A stretch of 64,000 nucleotides of DNA from Alkalibacterium sp049389645 (GTDB lineage: Bacteria; Bacillota; Bacilli; Lactobacillales; Carnobacteriaceae_A), in the NCBI RefSeq assembly GCF_049389645.1, contig NZ_CP186540.1, positions 806,001-870,000 on the forward strand, read 5' to 3'. This document shows positions 8,465 to 17,393 of this stretch, in pieces; position 1 is the first letter of the stretch, and every line of letters begins with the position of its first letter. The translations under genes and the position numbers were made by a program. The notes beneath the pieces were generated by a model, which worked only from the letters and a program-made list of their open reading frames with translations, was not told the origin of the DNA and did not search any database.

Positions 8465-9211
8465 ATGAGTAAGATACTGATTACCGGAGCTACCGGGACA
8501 ATTGGAACAAATTTAACCAGGCATTTAAAAGATAAGCATGAGCTGGTTCTTGCTGATATTGACTTTTCATCTTTTCCGGAAGAACTGAAAAAGGGTGTAG
8601 AAACCATTCAGAAAGATTTAACAGAACTTGAGGCATGGGACGGATTACTTGATGACGCGGAGTATGTCATCCAACTCGCTGCAAATCCAGACCCTGATGC
8701 TGACTTTTATGATGAACTCGTTGGCTTGAATTACGTCTTACCACAGAATCTATATAAAAAAGCGTTGAATGCTCCTAAGCTGAAACGCATTATTTTTGCG
8801 AGTTCTATTCATGCTAGTGATGCATACCCCGATGATGTACAAGTGAAAACGACCGATCAAGTCCGTCCGGATGATTTGTATGGTGTTTCTAAAGCATACT
8901 TGGAAGCTTTAGCCAGCTATTATGCCTTTAATAAAAATATCGAATCCATTGGTATTCGTATTGGTGATTATAAATCGGACGACTCAAAAATCGATCCAGA
9001 AAGTGATTTCAATGGTATGGCTATGTATTTTTCAGCCAGAGACATGAATCATCTCATCGACTGCTGTTTGGCTACAACCCTTGAGGAACCCTACTTACTG
9101 GTGAATGGGCTCTCAAACAATACATTCCCACGCTTAGATATTCATTCTGCACGCGTGAAACTAGGGTATCAACCACAAGACAATGCTTTTGAGAAACTTA
9201 ACTGGCTGTGA
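8465..9211 (+). CDS. NAD-dependent epimerase/dehydratase (extended SDR)
   Basis: A 248-residue extended short-chain dehydrogenase. The NAD-binding motif GATGTIGTNL is near residue 7, the catalytic YGVSK is near residue 140, and an upstream Ser-rich segment FASSIHASDAY matches the active-site serine. It resembles uronate dehydrogenase-type and sugar-nucleotide epimerases but is shorter than GalE (about 330), so I do not call it GalE although the gal operon is adjacent. Its substrate is unknown. AAGGAGG lies 7 bases before the start. Confidence 0.8.
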   Translation: MSKILITGATGTIGTNLTRHLKDKHELVLADIDFSSFPEELKKGVETIQKDLTELEAWDGLLDDAEYVIQLAANPDPDADFYDELVGLNYVLPQNLYKKALNAPKLKRIIFASSIHASDAYPDDVQVKTTDQVRPDDLYGVSKAYLEALASYYAFNKNIESIGIRIGDYKSDDSKIDPESDFNGMAMYFSARDMNHLIDCCLATTLEEPYLLVNGLSNNTFPRLDIHSARVKLGYQPQDNAFEKLNWL

Positions 9212-9222
9212 ATTAGGATAAG

Positions 9223-9255
9223 AAAAAAGTCGCCTCAAAAGAGGCGACTTTTTTT
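9223..9255. terminator. Bidirectional Rho-independent terminator
   Basis: AAAAAAGTCGCCTC pairs with GAGGCGACTTTTTT around an AAAA loop. It ends the epimerase gene on plus and the gal operon on minus; the galR stop codon overlaps its T run. Confidence 0.95.
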
Positions 9256-10243
9256 AGGTACTTTCTCGTTCAATGAGTTTTGTAGACATGATCACTGTTT
9301 TTGCAACATCGCGTCCCTCTTCGATCCGTTCATGAAGAAGATTGATTCCACTAATACCCATGTCTTCTGTGTAGACCTTCACTGTTGTTAAAGAAGGCGT
9401 TATATATTTAGCTGTAGAAATATCATTAAAGCCAATGATACTGATATCTTCTGGTACTTTAACATTTTTCTCATACAGTGCTTTTAAACAACCAATAGCA
9501 ATCGCATCATTCGCCGCGATAAAAGCAGTTGGCCATTGATCTTTTTCGATGGACTCCAGTGCCTTGAGCATGTTTTTTTTGCCATCTTCAACACGAAAAG
9601 CTCCTGTAAAGAAATAGTTCTCATGATACATTTTTTTTCGTTTAAGATACTCTCTCACTATTTTCTCTCTCGGGTCAGTCCAATGACCGGTTCCATCACT
9701 AAATGATTCTTCCCCACCAATAAAGCCTATCTGTACATGACCTTTTTCAATGAGATAATCAATGTTTTCGCGCATTGCTTTTTTGAAGTTTACCACCACA
9801 CTATCACATTCTTCTTTCGGCAGGTAATCTACAAAACAAAGCGGAACATCATTACTTTTTAATTGCTTCACTTGTTTTTCACTGAATTTCCCAATCGCCA
9901 GAATGCCATTCAAGTCAGTTTTTTCTATAAAATCATCTTGTTTATATACACGGCGGTAGGAATATCCCAATGCTTTAGCACGTTTTTCAGCGCCTAAACG
10001 TATAGACATATAATAGATGTCTTGAAGTTCTTCTGCTTCAGTGTACCAGTTGATGATAGCCAATTTACCTTTTGCTTTTTTAGCTGATTTTTTTTTATTT
10101 TTATACTCCAGCTCTTCTGCGGCTTCAAAAATTCTTTTCTTCGTTTCTTCCCCGACGGATAATGATGAATCATAGTTCAGTACCCGAGATACAGTAGATG
10201 TCGAAACTCCTGCTTTGTTTGCAATATCCTTTAAAGTTGCCAT
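9254..10243 (-). CDS. galR: LacI-family repressor of the galactose operon
   Basis: A 329-residue regulator with an N-terminal LacI helix-turn-helix (MATLKDIANKAGVSTSTVSRVLN) and a periplasmic-binding-like effector domain (GFIGGEESFSDG, FIAANDAIAIGCLKAL, ISIIGFNDISTAKYITPSLTTV). It is the last gene of galK-galT-galM-galR, so it is most likely the galactose-responsive repressor of the operon. Its inducer is inferred, not shown. A candidate operator with TTTAGTAAA half-sites lies in the galK promoter. AAGGAGAG is upstream of the ATG. Confidence 0.88.
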   Translation of the reverse strand: MATLKDIANKAGVSTSTVSRVLNYDSSLSVGEETKKRIFEAAEELEYKNKKKSAKKAKGKLAIINWYTEAEELQDIYYMSIRLGAEKRAKALGYSYRRVYKQDDFIEKTDLNGILAIGKFSEKQVKQLKSNDVPLCFVDYLPKEECDSVVVNFKKAMRENIDYLIEKGHVQIGFIGGEESFSDGTGHWTDPREKIVREYLKRKKMYHENYFFTGAFRVEDGKKNMLKALESIEKDQWPTAFIAANDAIAIGCLKALYEKNVKVPEDISIIGFNDISTAKYITPSLTTVKVYTEDMGISGINLLHERIEEGRDVAKTVIMSTKLIEREST

Positions 10244-10289
10244 CTCTACTCTCCTTAATCATCACTTTTTTTCAATCTTACACATTCTG

Positions 10290-11330
10290 TTAGTTTCTTA
10301 CTCCAAATTCATATGTCGTCCGTGACCGGAACGTCTCTTCTGGTTTCAAAATAATATTTCCGAATCCCGGCTGATTGATTGCATCAGGTAACGTTTGAGT
10401 TTCCAAAGTAATACCCGCATACTGCTTAGCCGGTCCTCCGTCAATTGTATAATCATCCACTTCTCCATTATGAGTGAACACGACCACGCTGTTACAGTCT
10501 GTAAATAATTTCACTTCTCTTTTACTTTCTGAATCATACAGTCTAGCTTTAACTTCATCTTTTTGATCCAGTACAAACGGATGATCCAAACCATTTAACG
10601 GTTTGATTTGAGGATGATCGGAAAGGACTGCATCTTTGACTGGTTTCAATACTGTAAAATCGAATGGTGTACCTTCAACGCTTTCCAAGTTGCCACCTGG
10701 CAGGTTTTCTTCAGCAAGTGGCACATAATGTCGACTGGCCAACTCCAACTCATGATTTAATATCGGTTTATTGATGTCCCCCGCTAAATTGAAATACACA
10801 TGATTGGTGGGATTAAACAACGTCGTTTCGTCTGTCGTCGCTGTGTAATCGATCACCCATTCATTCGCTTCCGTCAGCGTATACGTGACAGTGATCTGCA
10901 TAGTTCCAGGAAAACCATTTTCTCCTGCCGGGCTTTCATAATTAAAAGAGAGTTTACCTTCGTCTTCGTTCGCTTCAACATCCCATAGCTTTGTGTCTAA
11001 GCCTTTGGGGCCACCATGCAACAAGTTGTTTCCTTCGTTGACGTCCAATTGTATCTCTTTGTCACCTAAGGAATATTTACCCTTAGTGATGCGACCAGCG
11101 ACGCGCCCTATCGTTGCGCCATAAAAAGGACGATGCGTTACAAAGTCTTCTAAACTTTCGACGTTCAAAGTGATATTTTCTTTTTTTCCGTCCTTGTCTG
11201 GTGTTACCAATTTAGTCAGGGTTGCACCTAATGGCATCGCGCTTATTGAGACACCTTTCGAATTGGTTAATGTATATTCATGCACATCTTTACCTTCATA
11301 CGTCCCGAAAACAGTTTTTGTCAGTTCCAC
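10290..11330 (-). CDS. galM: Aldose 1-epimerase (galactose mutarotase)
   Basis: A 346-residue beta-sandwich enzyme that interconverts alpha and beta anomers of galactose, the entry step of the Leloir pathway. Family motifs are seen: FYGATIGRVAGRITKGKYSL, NEGNNLLHGGPKGLDTKLW with the catalytic HGG region, NPTNHVYFNLAG with the second catalytic His, and TLETQTLPDAINQPGF containing the catalytic Glu. The start is GTG at 11330 with TAGGAGG 8 bases upstream. It is the third gene of the gal operon. Confidence 0.94.
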   Translation of the reverse strand: MELTKTVFGTYEGKDVHEYTLTNSKGVSISAMPLGATLTKLVTPDKDGKKENITLNVESLEDFVTHRPFYGATIGRVAGRITKGKYSLGDKEIQLDVNEGNNLLHGGPKGLDTKLWDVEANEDEGKLSFNYESPAGENGFPGTMQITVTYTLTEANEWVIDYTATTDETTLFNPTNHVYFNLAGDINKPILNHELELASRHYVPLAEENLPGGNLESVEGTPFDFTVLKPVKDAVLSDHPQIKPLNGLDHPFVLDQKDEVKARLYDSESKREVKLFTDCNSVVVFTHNGEVDDYTIDGGPAKQYAGITLETQTLPDAINQPGFGNIILKPEETFRSRTTYEFGVRN

Positions 11331-11362
11331 GATTTTTTCCTCCTAAAGTGATTATCTATCTT

Positions 11363-12868
11363 TCAATATGATATCAAATAATCAATAAATCTCCTAAACG
11401 CCTCTTTACCTTCTTTATCGCGTTTAAAGACGCCTGCATCTTTCAATACCTGTAAAAAGACATCGCCAACCGCTTTATCAACAATTTCGTTAATATTATC
11501 TTCTGTTATCTCGTTTTTCTCTTTTAGCTCATCAGCCCAATCTTGATGGAGAGCATCGACATGACTGGTTTTTCCACCGAGAAAGTCTCTGACCGTCTGC
11601 AGTTCATCTTTTAGGCGTGGAGGCAAAATAGCTAACCCCATCACTTCGATCAAGCCGATATTTTCTTTCTTGATGTGTTGAACAGGTGGGTGTGGGTGGA
11701 AGATGCCATCAGGCAACTCCTTTGAAGTCCGGTTGTTACGTAAAACAAGATCTAGTTCGAACGCCTCACCTTTACGTCGGGCTATCGGTGTAACCGCGTT
11801 ATGCGGCTCCCCCTCTACTTCAGCATAAATCCCCACCGACTCATCAGAATAACCTTCCCACATTTCCATGATTTTATCAGCAGTTTTGACAACCGCTTTT
11901 TTGTCCAAACTCGTTAAGCGGATCACTGACATCGGCCATTTGATCACACTTGCCTCTACATTTGATGACTGGCTCATTTCAAAGGTGTATTCCACATCGG
12001 CTTTCTCTAAAGGGAAAGTATGACGTCCGCCTTGATAATGGTCATGGGATAGAATAGACCCCCCCACAATAGGCAATCCAGCGTTGGAACCCACAAAATA
12101 ATGCGGCAACGTGGTCAAGATATCCAAAAGATTTTTAATGGCTTGAACACCCACATTCATCTCACGGTGAATACGAGATAAAAAGATGGCATGTTCGTTG
12201 TAGTAAGCGTAGGGTGAATACTGAAATCCCCATTCTTCTTCGTTTAACTCCATCCTTACAAGCCTGTGGTTTGCTCTCCCAGGATGCGTTAAGTGTCCCG
12301 CATACCCTTCATTTTCCATGCACAGTTTACACTCAGGATAATTTGTCTTCGTTTGTCTGGCCAAAGCGATTTCTTTGGGATCTTTTTCTGGTTTCGATAA
12401 ATTGATCGTGATTTCCAGTTCACCGTATTCTGTCTGATGGGTGTATTCAATATTTTTAGCGATTTCTCTTGTTTTTATATAATTATTTTCTTTGCTCATT
12501 TCGTAAAAATAATCGGTTGCCTTTTTAGGCCCTTTTTCATACTCTTTCCAAAATAACTGATTCACTTCAGAAGGACGCATGGTTACTAGGTCCATAACTT
12601 TTGCTCCAAACACATCCTGACTAGAAGAAAGGTCATCGATCACATTTTGTTTGACTGCATACTCCGTCAGTTTGTCCAGCAATTCCAGTGGTTGCTCATT
12701 CTCTTCCAGAGGCATTAAGGCTACAATTTCTTTTTTATCCAGTAGATCAAGTAACCGGTTCGTCAAATAGATGCGGTCATTATTATCTACTCTATTTGTT
12801 TTAATATAATAATCGATAAAGTCAGTAATGATCTGATCGATGGCTGGGGCTGTAATCTTTTTACTCAT
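11363..12868 (-). CDS. galT: UDP-glucose--hexose-1-phosphate uridylyltransferase (GalT class II)
   Basis: About 501 residues, the length of the Firmicutes type-II GalT, which is unlike the 350-residue E. coli form. It exchanges UMP between UDP-glucose and galactose-1-phosphate. The nucleotidyltransferase motif appears as ILSHDHYQGGRHTFPLEKA (HxHxQ-like histidines). I chose the ATG at 12868 (MSKKITAPAIDQII); it overlaps the galK stop by 8 bases, and AAAGGA lies upstream. It is the second gene of the operon. No galE lies in the window, so UDP-glucose regeneration must use a gene elsewhere. Confidence 0.95.
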   Translation of the reverse strand: MSKKITAPAIDQIITDFIDYYIKTNRVDNNDRIYLTNRLLDLLDKKEIVALMPLEENEQPLELLDKLTEYAVKQNVIDDLSSSQDVFGAKVMDLVTMRPSEVNQLFWKEYEKGPKKATDYFYEMSKENNYIKTREIAKNIEYTHQTEYGELEITINLSKPEKDPKEIALARQTKTNYPECKLCMENEGYAGHLTHPGRANHRLVRMELNEEEWGFQYSPYAYYNEHAIFLSRIHREMNVGVQAIKNLLDILTTLPHYFVGSNAGLPIVGGSILSHDHYQGGRHTFPLEKADVEYTFEMSQSSNVEASVIKWPMSVIRLTSLDKKAVVKTADKIMEMWEGYSDESVGIYAEVEGEPHNAVTPIARRKGEAFELDLVLRNNRTSKELPDGIFHPHPPVQHIKKENIGLIEVMGLAILPPRLKDELQTVRDFLGGKTSHVDALHQDWADELKEKNEITEDNINEIVDKAVGDVFLQVLKDAGVFKRDKEGKEAFRRFIDYLISY

Positions 12869-14036
12869 TGTCCACCCATTCCTTTGCTCCATCAGCTGTT
12901 TCTGCAATATAAAATTCAGCTTCATGTCCTATTTTTTCATTAAAACCGCTCCCGACATTTTCGACAAATGATTTTACCTCATCATTTTCTACGATGGCAA
13001 TACAGCATCCCCCGAATCCGCCTCCGGTCATGCGTGCACCGATGACACCCGGTTCTTTCCATGCTGATCTAGCAAGTAAGTCCGTGGCTTCAATGGTCAC
13101 TTCGTAATCTTCATCCAAAGAGATGTGCGACTCATTCATATATTTTCCAAACAGATCTAATTCACCGGCTTTCAGTGCTTCAGCTGCTCTATCAGTACGG
13201 GCACTTTCGTATACAGCATGACGCGCACGGCGCATCAATACATCGTCTTTGATGACATGTTTGTATTTTTCAAATGTTTCTTCTGTTAATTCGCCTAATG
13301 AAGAAACGTCAACGACTTCCTGCAATTGTTCTAACGCTGCTTCACATTGTTCACGTCGTGTATTGTACTCTGAATCAACTAGTTCACGTCGGGTCATGGA
13401 GTTCATGATCACTATCTTATGGTGCGGCAGATCGACCGGTACTTGCTCATACGATAAAGTATTTGTGTCGAGCAACATAGCGTATCCTTTTACAGCCATC
13501 CCTACAGCAAACTGATCGAGAATACCTGAATTGAGTCCTAAAAATTCATTTTCTGTACGCATACCTAGTTTGACAAGGTCTAGTCGAGAGATATCCAAGT
13601 TGTACAAGTCATGCACGATCACTCCAGTAAGCAATTCTAAAGAAGCGGACGAAGAAAGCGAAGCGCCATTTGGGATCGTACCGTAAACATACAAGTCAAA
13701 GCCATGAGGCAATTCGCCCACTTGTTCTTGAATATATTTCATCATGCCTTTAACATAGTTTGTCCAGTTATCTTCTTTTTTGAAAGCGAGGTCCTGAATG
13801 TTAAACACTATTGTATCGACTTCAGGAAAATTACCGGAATAGGCATGGACTTTATTGTCTTTACGCGCTTTTACGACCCCATATGTGCCCATTGTTATGG
13901 CGCAGGGAAACACTTTCCCGCCATTGTAATCCGTGTGTTCACCTATTAAATTGATGCGTCCGGGTGAGAAAAATACACGTTCACCTTCATAGTTGAATCG
14001 TTCTTTAAATTCCTTCATTAATTGTTTTCTTTCCAT
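12861..14036 (-). CDS. galK: Galactokinase
   Basis: A 391-residue GHMP kinase phosphorylating alpha-D-galactose at C1. The galactokinase signature GRINLIGEHTDYNGGKVFP is near residue 26, the phosphate-binding loop GTIPNGASLSSSASLEL follows, and the C-terminal GARMTGGGFGGCCIA is intact. I start at the ATG at 14036 (MERKQLMKEF) because AAGGAG lies 10 bases before it; upstream in-frame codons have no ribosome site. It is the first gene of galK-galT-galM-galR. Confidence 0.96.
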   Translation of the reverse strand: MERKQLMKEFKERFNYEGERVFFSPGRINLIGEHTDYNGGKVFPCAITMGTYGVVKARKDNKVHAYSGNFPEVDTIVFNIQDLAFKKEDNWTNYVKGMMKYIQEQVGELPHGFDLYVYGTIPNGASLSSSASLELLTGVIVHDLYNLDISRLDLVKLGMRTENEFLGLNSGILDQFAVGMAVKGYAMLLDTNTLSYEQVPVDLPHHKIVIMNSMTRRELVDSEYNTRREQCEAALEQLQEVVDVSSLGELTEETFEKYKHVIKDDVLMRRARHAVYESARTDRAAEALKAGELDLFGKYMNESHISLDEDYEVTIEATDLLARSAWKEPGVIGARMTGGGFGGCCIAIVENDEVKSFVENVGSGFNEKIGHEAEFYIAETADGAKEWVDNE

Positions 14037-14067
14037 TATAAACACGCTCCTTATAGTAGTCACTATT

Positions 14068-14096
14068 ATTGTAACCCCTTTAGTAAAACTAAACAA
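14068..14096 (-). promoter_or_regulatory. Promoter of the gal operon
   Basis: Minus strand -35 TTGTTT at 14091-14096, 17-base spacer, -10 TACAAT at 14068-14073. The inverted repeat at 14079-14110 overlaps the spacer and -35. A second TATAAT at 14110-14115 lacks a good -35. Confidence 0.6.
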
Positions 14097-14110
14097 GTAA
14101 ATTTACTAAA
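14079..14110. promoter_or_regulatory. Candidate GalR operator
   Basis: Nine-base half-sites TTTAGTAAA (14079-14087) and TTTACTAAA (14102-14110) form an inverted repeat around 14 bases, and the inner bases contain AGTAAATTTACT, itself a 12-bp palindrome. Overlap with the galK promoter fits a repressor site. It lacks the central CG common in LacI-family operators, so the exact register is uncertain. Confidence 0.5.
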
Positions 14111-14210
14111 TTATATTGTTTTGTTGTTACTTCCAGTATGAGTATGAAAAAAAATGGCTTTATAACTAACTTTCAACAAAAATAAATCACACCTAATTCA
14201 TAATAATAAT

Positions 14211-14239
14211 CTGAAAAGACAGTCTCTATATGGTATAAT
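14211..14239 (+). promoter_or_regulatory. Promoter of the YugP-like peptidase
   Basis: Extended -10 TGGTATAAT (core 14234-14239), 17-base spacer and -35 CTGAAA at 14211-14216. Confidence 0.65.
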
Positions 14240-14301
14240 TAAGTGAAATTAATTGAACTTAAAAGTGATTTTCACTTAAAACAGTATTGGAGGTTCTTAA
14301 A

Positions 14302-15009
14302 ATGTATTTCCCCTTTTATTGGGATTCAACCATGATATTAATAATTATCGGCTTAATCATTTCTGGTTTGGCGAGCATGTATGTGCGATCGACCTATAGT
14401 AAGTACAGTGATGTAAAAAGCAAACGTGGGGACACGGCATCTGATGTTTGTCGTCAAATTTTGAATGCATCAAATTTAGAGAATGTGCGTCTTGAGGGTA
14501 TCAGAGGAAACTTAACTGACCACTATAATGCGCAGGATAATGTCTTACGCCTTTCTGACACAACACGTAATTCAAGTTCCGTCGCTGCCATTGGTGTTGC
14601 TGCTCATGAAGCGGGACACGCGATGCAGGACCGCGATAATTACGGACCATTACGTTTACGTGCAGCCTTGGTTCCGGTAACGAACTTCGGTCAAACCGCT
14701 GCGTTTCCTATCCTCTTGCTTGGTATGTTTTTTGCTGAAGGTGGTGGTGATACACTGATCAATATCGGTATCATGCTCTTTTCATTAACTTTACTCTTTC
14801 AACTCGTGACCTTACCGGTTGAATTCGATGCATCCAAGCGTGCCATTCGTATCTTGGAAGATCAGAATCTGCTGACCCGAGAAGAAATCCCGCAAGCTAA
14901 AAAAGTCTTAAACGCCGCAGCCCTAACTTATATTGCTGCAGCGATTGCTTCTTTCTTAAGTGTGATGCGTCTCATTTTAATATTCGGAGGCGGCCGACGT
15001 CGCAATTAA
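14302..15009 (+). CDS. YugP-like zinc metallopeptidase (membrane)
   Basis: A 235-residue membrane protein. An N-terminal hydrophobic segment (about 10-25) precedes a domain with the zinc-binding HExxH variant HEAGHAMQ (about residue 110). Further hydrophobic segments follow (PILLLGMFF, LINIGIMLFSLTLLFQL and a C-terminal one). This is the YugP/DUF neutral zinc metallopeptidase family, whose substrates are unknown. The start ATG follows TTGGAGG by 8 bases; an upstream TTG at 14287 overlaps that ribosome site and is rejected. It is a single gene with its own promoter and terminator. Confidence 0.88.
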   Translation: MYFPFYWDSTMILIIIGLIISGLASMYVRSTYSKYSDVKSKRGDTASDVCRQILNASNLENVRLEGIRGNLTDHYNAQDNVLRLSDTTRNSSSVAAIGVAAHEAGHAMQDRDNYGPLRLRAALVPVTNFGQTAAFPILLLGMFFAEGGGDTLINIGIMLFSLTLLFQLVTLPVEFDASKRAIRILEDQNLLTREEIPQAKKVLNAAALTYIAAAIASFLSVMRLILIFGGGRRRN

Positions 15010-15018
15010 ATAAAGACA

Positions 15019-15061
15019 AAAAAAGATGACATTGGGTTTTCATTCCAATGTCATCTTTTTT
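15019..15061 (+). terminator. Rho-independent terminator
   Basis: AAAGATGACATTGG pairs with CCAATGTCATCTTT across a 9-base loop, followed by TTTTTT. It ends the YugP-like gene. Confidence 0.93.
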
Positions 15062-15208
15062 ACTTTTTACAACTATTTATTACCTTTATGATTTTCATTG
15101 CAGATTTGTTCGAGAATCAATTGAAATAGAATCGAATGTTCTCCATAGAGCCAGATCATGGACAGCAGACACACAATTAAGTATTATTTACTCTTCAGGC
15201 AATCCAAT

Positions 15209-15657
15209 TGATGGCGAAGGGCACGCTATTGCCTATTCCGTGACCTTCATCCAAGCCAAGTGATGGCGAAGGGCACGCTATTGCCTATTCAGTGACCTTC
15301 ATCCAAGTCAAGTGACGTCGAAGGGCACGCTATTGCCTATTCCGTGACCTTCATCCAAGTCAAGCGATGTCGAAGGGCACGCTACTGCCTATTCCGTGAC
15401 CTTCATCCAAGTCAACCGATGACGAAGGGCACGCTACTGGCTATTCCGTGACCTTCATCCAAGCCAAGTGATGTCGAAGGGCACGCTATTGCCTATTCCG
15501 TGACCTTCATCCAAGTCAAGTGATGGCGAAGGGCACGCTATTGGCTATTCAGTGACCTTCATCCAAGTCAAGTGACGTCGAAGGGCACGCTACTGCCTAT
15601 TCCGTGACCTTCATCCAAGTCAACAGATGGCGAAGGGCACGCTATTGCCTATTCCGT
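15209..15657. repeat. Array A: nine tandem 52-bp hairpin repeats
   Basis: Eight full 52-bp units start at 15209, 15261, 15313, 15365, 15417, 15469, 15521 and 15573, and a partial ninth runs from 15625 to 15657. Each unit holds arms GAAGGGCACG and CGTGACCTTC (9 of 10 bases pair, with one constant mismatch) around a 13-base loop, then a spacer of about 19 bases. Most variation falls in the spacer (TGATGGC, TGACGTC, CGATGTC and similar). Units 7-8 echo units 2-3 at several sites. The period is not a multiple of three and reading frames are not maintained, so it is not coding. It lies between converging genes. The remaining bases 15062-15208 and 15658-15726 show no gene. Confidence 0.95.
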
Positions 15658-15726
15658 CAATTTTCATGCATTTTCTTGGAGACACTATGGTCCACTACAT
15701 TCACAGATTGAATTATTGACTCATTC

Positions 15727-17031
15727 TCATTGTAATTCCTGCATTTTCTCGATATACCTCTTCAATACTTGTACGGTTTGGACACAATCACTTAAATCTG
15801 ACCATTCATCCGGATTATGACTGATTCCGTCCCTGCTTCTGACAAATAAAAGCGCAACAGGCATATACCTACCTAGTATCATTGCATCATGACCAGCTCC
15901 GCTTGGTAAGAAATAAGGTCTTATTCCTTCTTCCTTAGTAGCTTCAGCGAGTTTTTCTTGCAGTGCTGAGGGGATGGGGACAGGCAAAGAGTTATGCACA
16001 CACTTATACTCAAAAGAAACATCCGACTGTTGACTTATATTTTCACCACATGAGATAATTTTAGAAATCAGTTCTTGTCTGGACTCACTCTCAATATCTC
16101 TAATATCCACATATAGAATGACTTCGCCCGGAATGACGTTGGTCCCGTTCGGTTTCACTTCTATATTGCCCACAGTTGCTACAGATGTCGTATTTATTGT
16201 TCGAGGTAACTCACTCACTCTTTGAATGAATGCGCTAGCCGCAACTAGTGCATCTCGGCGGTCATTCATGGGCGTGTTGCCGGCATGTCCAGCTAATCCT
16301 TTAAATGTTACTTTCATCCAATACGGTCCAGCGATCCCATTCACAATGCCACACGGAAGATCTTCATTTTCTAAACGTTTCCCTTGTTCAATATGTACCT
16401 CTATATATGTTTCGATTTCATTTAAATCTCTCTTGGCTTGTGTAAATCCTTCAACTGTCAAACTGACATCCGCGATGACTTCCTTAAATGTGCGTCCTTC
16501 ATTATCCACTTTAGATAACAAATCGTCTATATTTGAGTCACCTGTCAGTGCTTCGCTTCCAGTCAACCCACCATTAAACCGTGAACCTTCTTCATCCGTA
16601 AAAATGACTACTTCATAAGGTTTCTTAGGCAGGTACCCTGTGTCTTTCCAAGCTTGTGCGACTTCCAGTGCGGACAACACGCCTAAAGTGCCATCAAAAT
16701 GTCCACCATTTGGGACGGTATCAACGTGAGAGCCGCTCATGATGGCTGGAAGAGATGACTGTTCTCCTTCCAGTCGGCCGATAATATTACCTGCACCATC
16801 TTGACGAACACTTAAATCCGCTTCCTTCATCCATTTTATCACAGTCCTTTTGGCTTCGTATTCAAGTAGCGAAAACCCTGGGCGCTTGGATCCGTTGTCA
16901 CTTGTTCTACCAATCATCGATAGAGTGTCCAATCTTTCAGCCAGACGTTTCCCTGAAACACCCGAATCTGATTTTTCCTGATTAAACTCCCTCATCAAGG
17001 CATCCTTCATCTTCCATTTTTTTGAATCCAT
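15727..17031 (-). CDS. M20 family Zn-dependent amidohydrolase (hydantoinase/carbamoylase type)
   Basis: About 434 residues of the M20/M28 group that includes N-carbamoyl-L-amino acid hydrolase, allantoate amidohydrolase and ureidoglycolase. Metal-binding motifs are visible: SGSHVDTVPNGGHFDGTLGV (first His and bridging Asp), FTDEEGSRFNGG (catalytic Glu pair), EVHIEQGKRLEN and PSGAGHDAMIL near the C-terminus. The substrate within the group is not determined by these motifs. I choose the ATG at 17031 because GAGGAG ends 8 bases before it; the GTG at 17038-17040 overlaps that ribosome site. It is a single gene with no clear terminator before the repeat array. Confidence 0.87.
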   Translation of the reverse strand: MDSKKWKMKDALMREFNQEKSDSGVSGKRLAERLDTLSMIGRTSDNGSKRPGFSLLEYEAKRTVIKWMKEADLSVRQDGAGNIIGRLEGEQSSLPAIMSGSHVDTVPNGGHFDGTLGVLSALEVAQAWKDTGYLPKKPYEVVIFTDEEGSRFNGGLTGSEALTGDSNIDDLLSKVDNEGRTFKEVIADVSLTVEGFTQAKRDLNEIETYIEVHIEQGKRLENEDLPCGIVNGIAGPYWMKVTFKGLAGHAGNTPMNDRRDALVAASAFIQRVSELPRTINTTSVATVGNIEVKPNGTNVIPGEVILYVDIRDIESESRQELISKIISCGENISQQSDVSFEYKCVHNSLPVPIPSALQEKLAEATKEEGIRPYFLPSGAGHDAMILGRYMPVALLFVRSRDGISHNPDEWSDLSDCVQTVQVLKRYIEKMQELQ

Positions 17032-17393
17032 GAGCTTCACTCCTCTTTATTTTTACTATTATAGCATAAAAAGGAGATCTCTTAAGGAGCAGTTGGAAGA
17101 AGCAAAAATCGCACATAGCTTATCTGGAATGTAATTTATATTCAGTAAAATATCATTGTTGCAAGAAAGGAGCGTTAAGAACGAAACAGGAAACCCTTCA
17201 GGATATATGGAATTCTGTAGAAGAATATATTTCATTTGATAATGATGTAATGATTATCAAAAAAAAGATGACCCCCGTAGTTTATCGGGATCACCTTCTT
17301 TGGACTGCATAGAATCGCTTTTATTGATTGTCTAGTTTAAAGGTAGTAATTCATAATAGGAAAGAACCAACCTTTAAACCTTTTTTCTTTTAC
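17032..17393. other. Gap with possible gene remnant
   Basis: No intact gene. On the plus strand AAAGGAGCG at 17167-17175 is followed 6-8 bases later by ACG at 17181 and a frame open to the TAG at 17310-17312 (43 codons, beginning TKQETLQDIWNSVEE). This looks like a short gene or gene start whose ATG became ACG. Its distal part runs through the terminator of the GDSL esterase. I do not recognise the peptide. Confidence 0.35.
17259..17296 (-). terminator. Rho-independent terminator of the GDSL esterase
   Basis: On minus: GGTGATCCCG, loop, CGGGGGTCATC (one bulge, two G-U pairs), then eight T. It lies about 100 bases after the esterase stop. Confidence 0.75.

Noticed and set aside
8465..9211. 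Epimerase as galE of the gal operon
   Set aside because: It is about 80 residues shorter than GalE, lies on the opposite strand and is separated from the operon by a strong bidirectional terminator.
15048..15263. A 71-codon open frame running into repeat array A
   Set aside because: No ribosome site, begins in the terminator of the peptidase gene and continues into a 52-bp repeat whose period breaks the frame.
15209..15657. CRISPR array
   Set aside because: The conserved part is the stem-loop itself and the so-called spacers are nearly the same in every unit; no cas genes are nearby.
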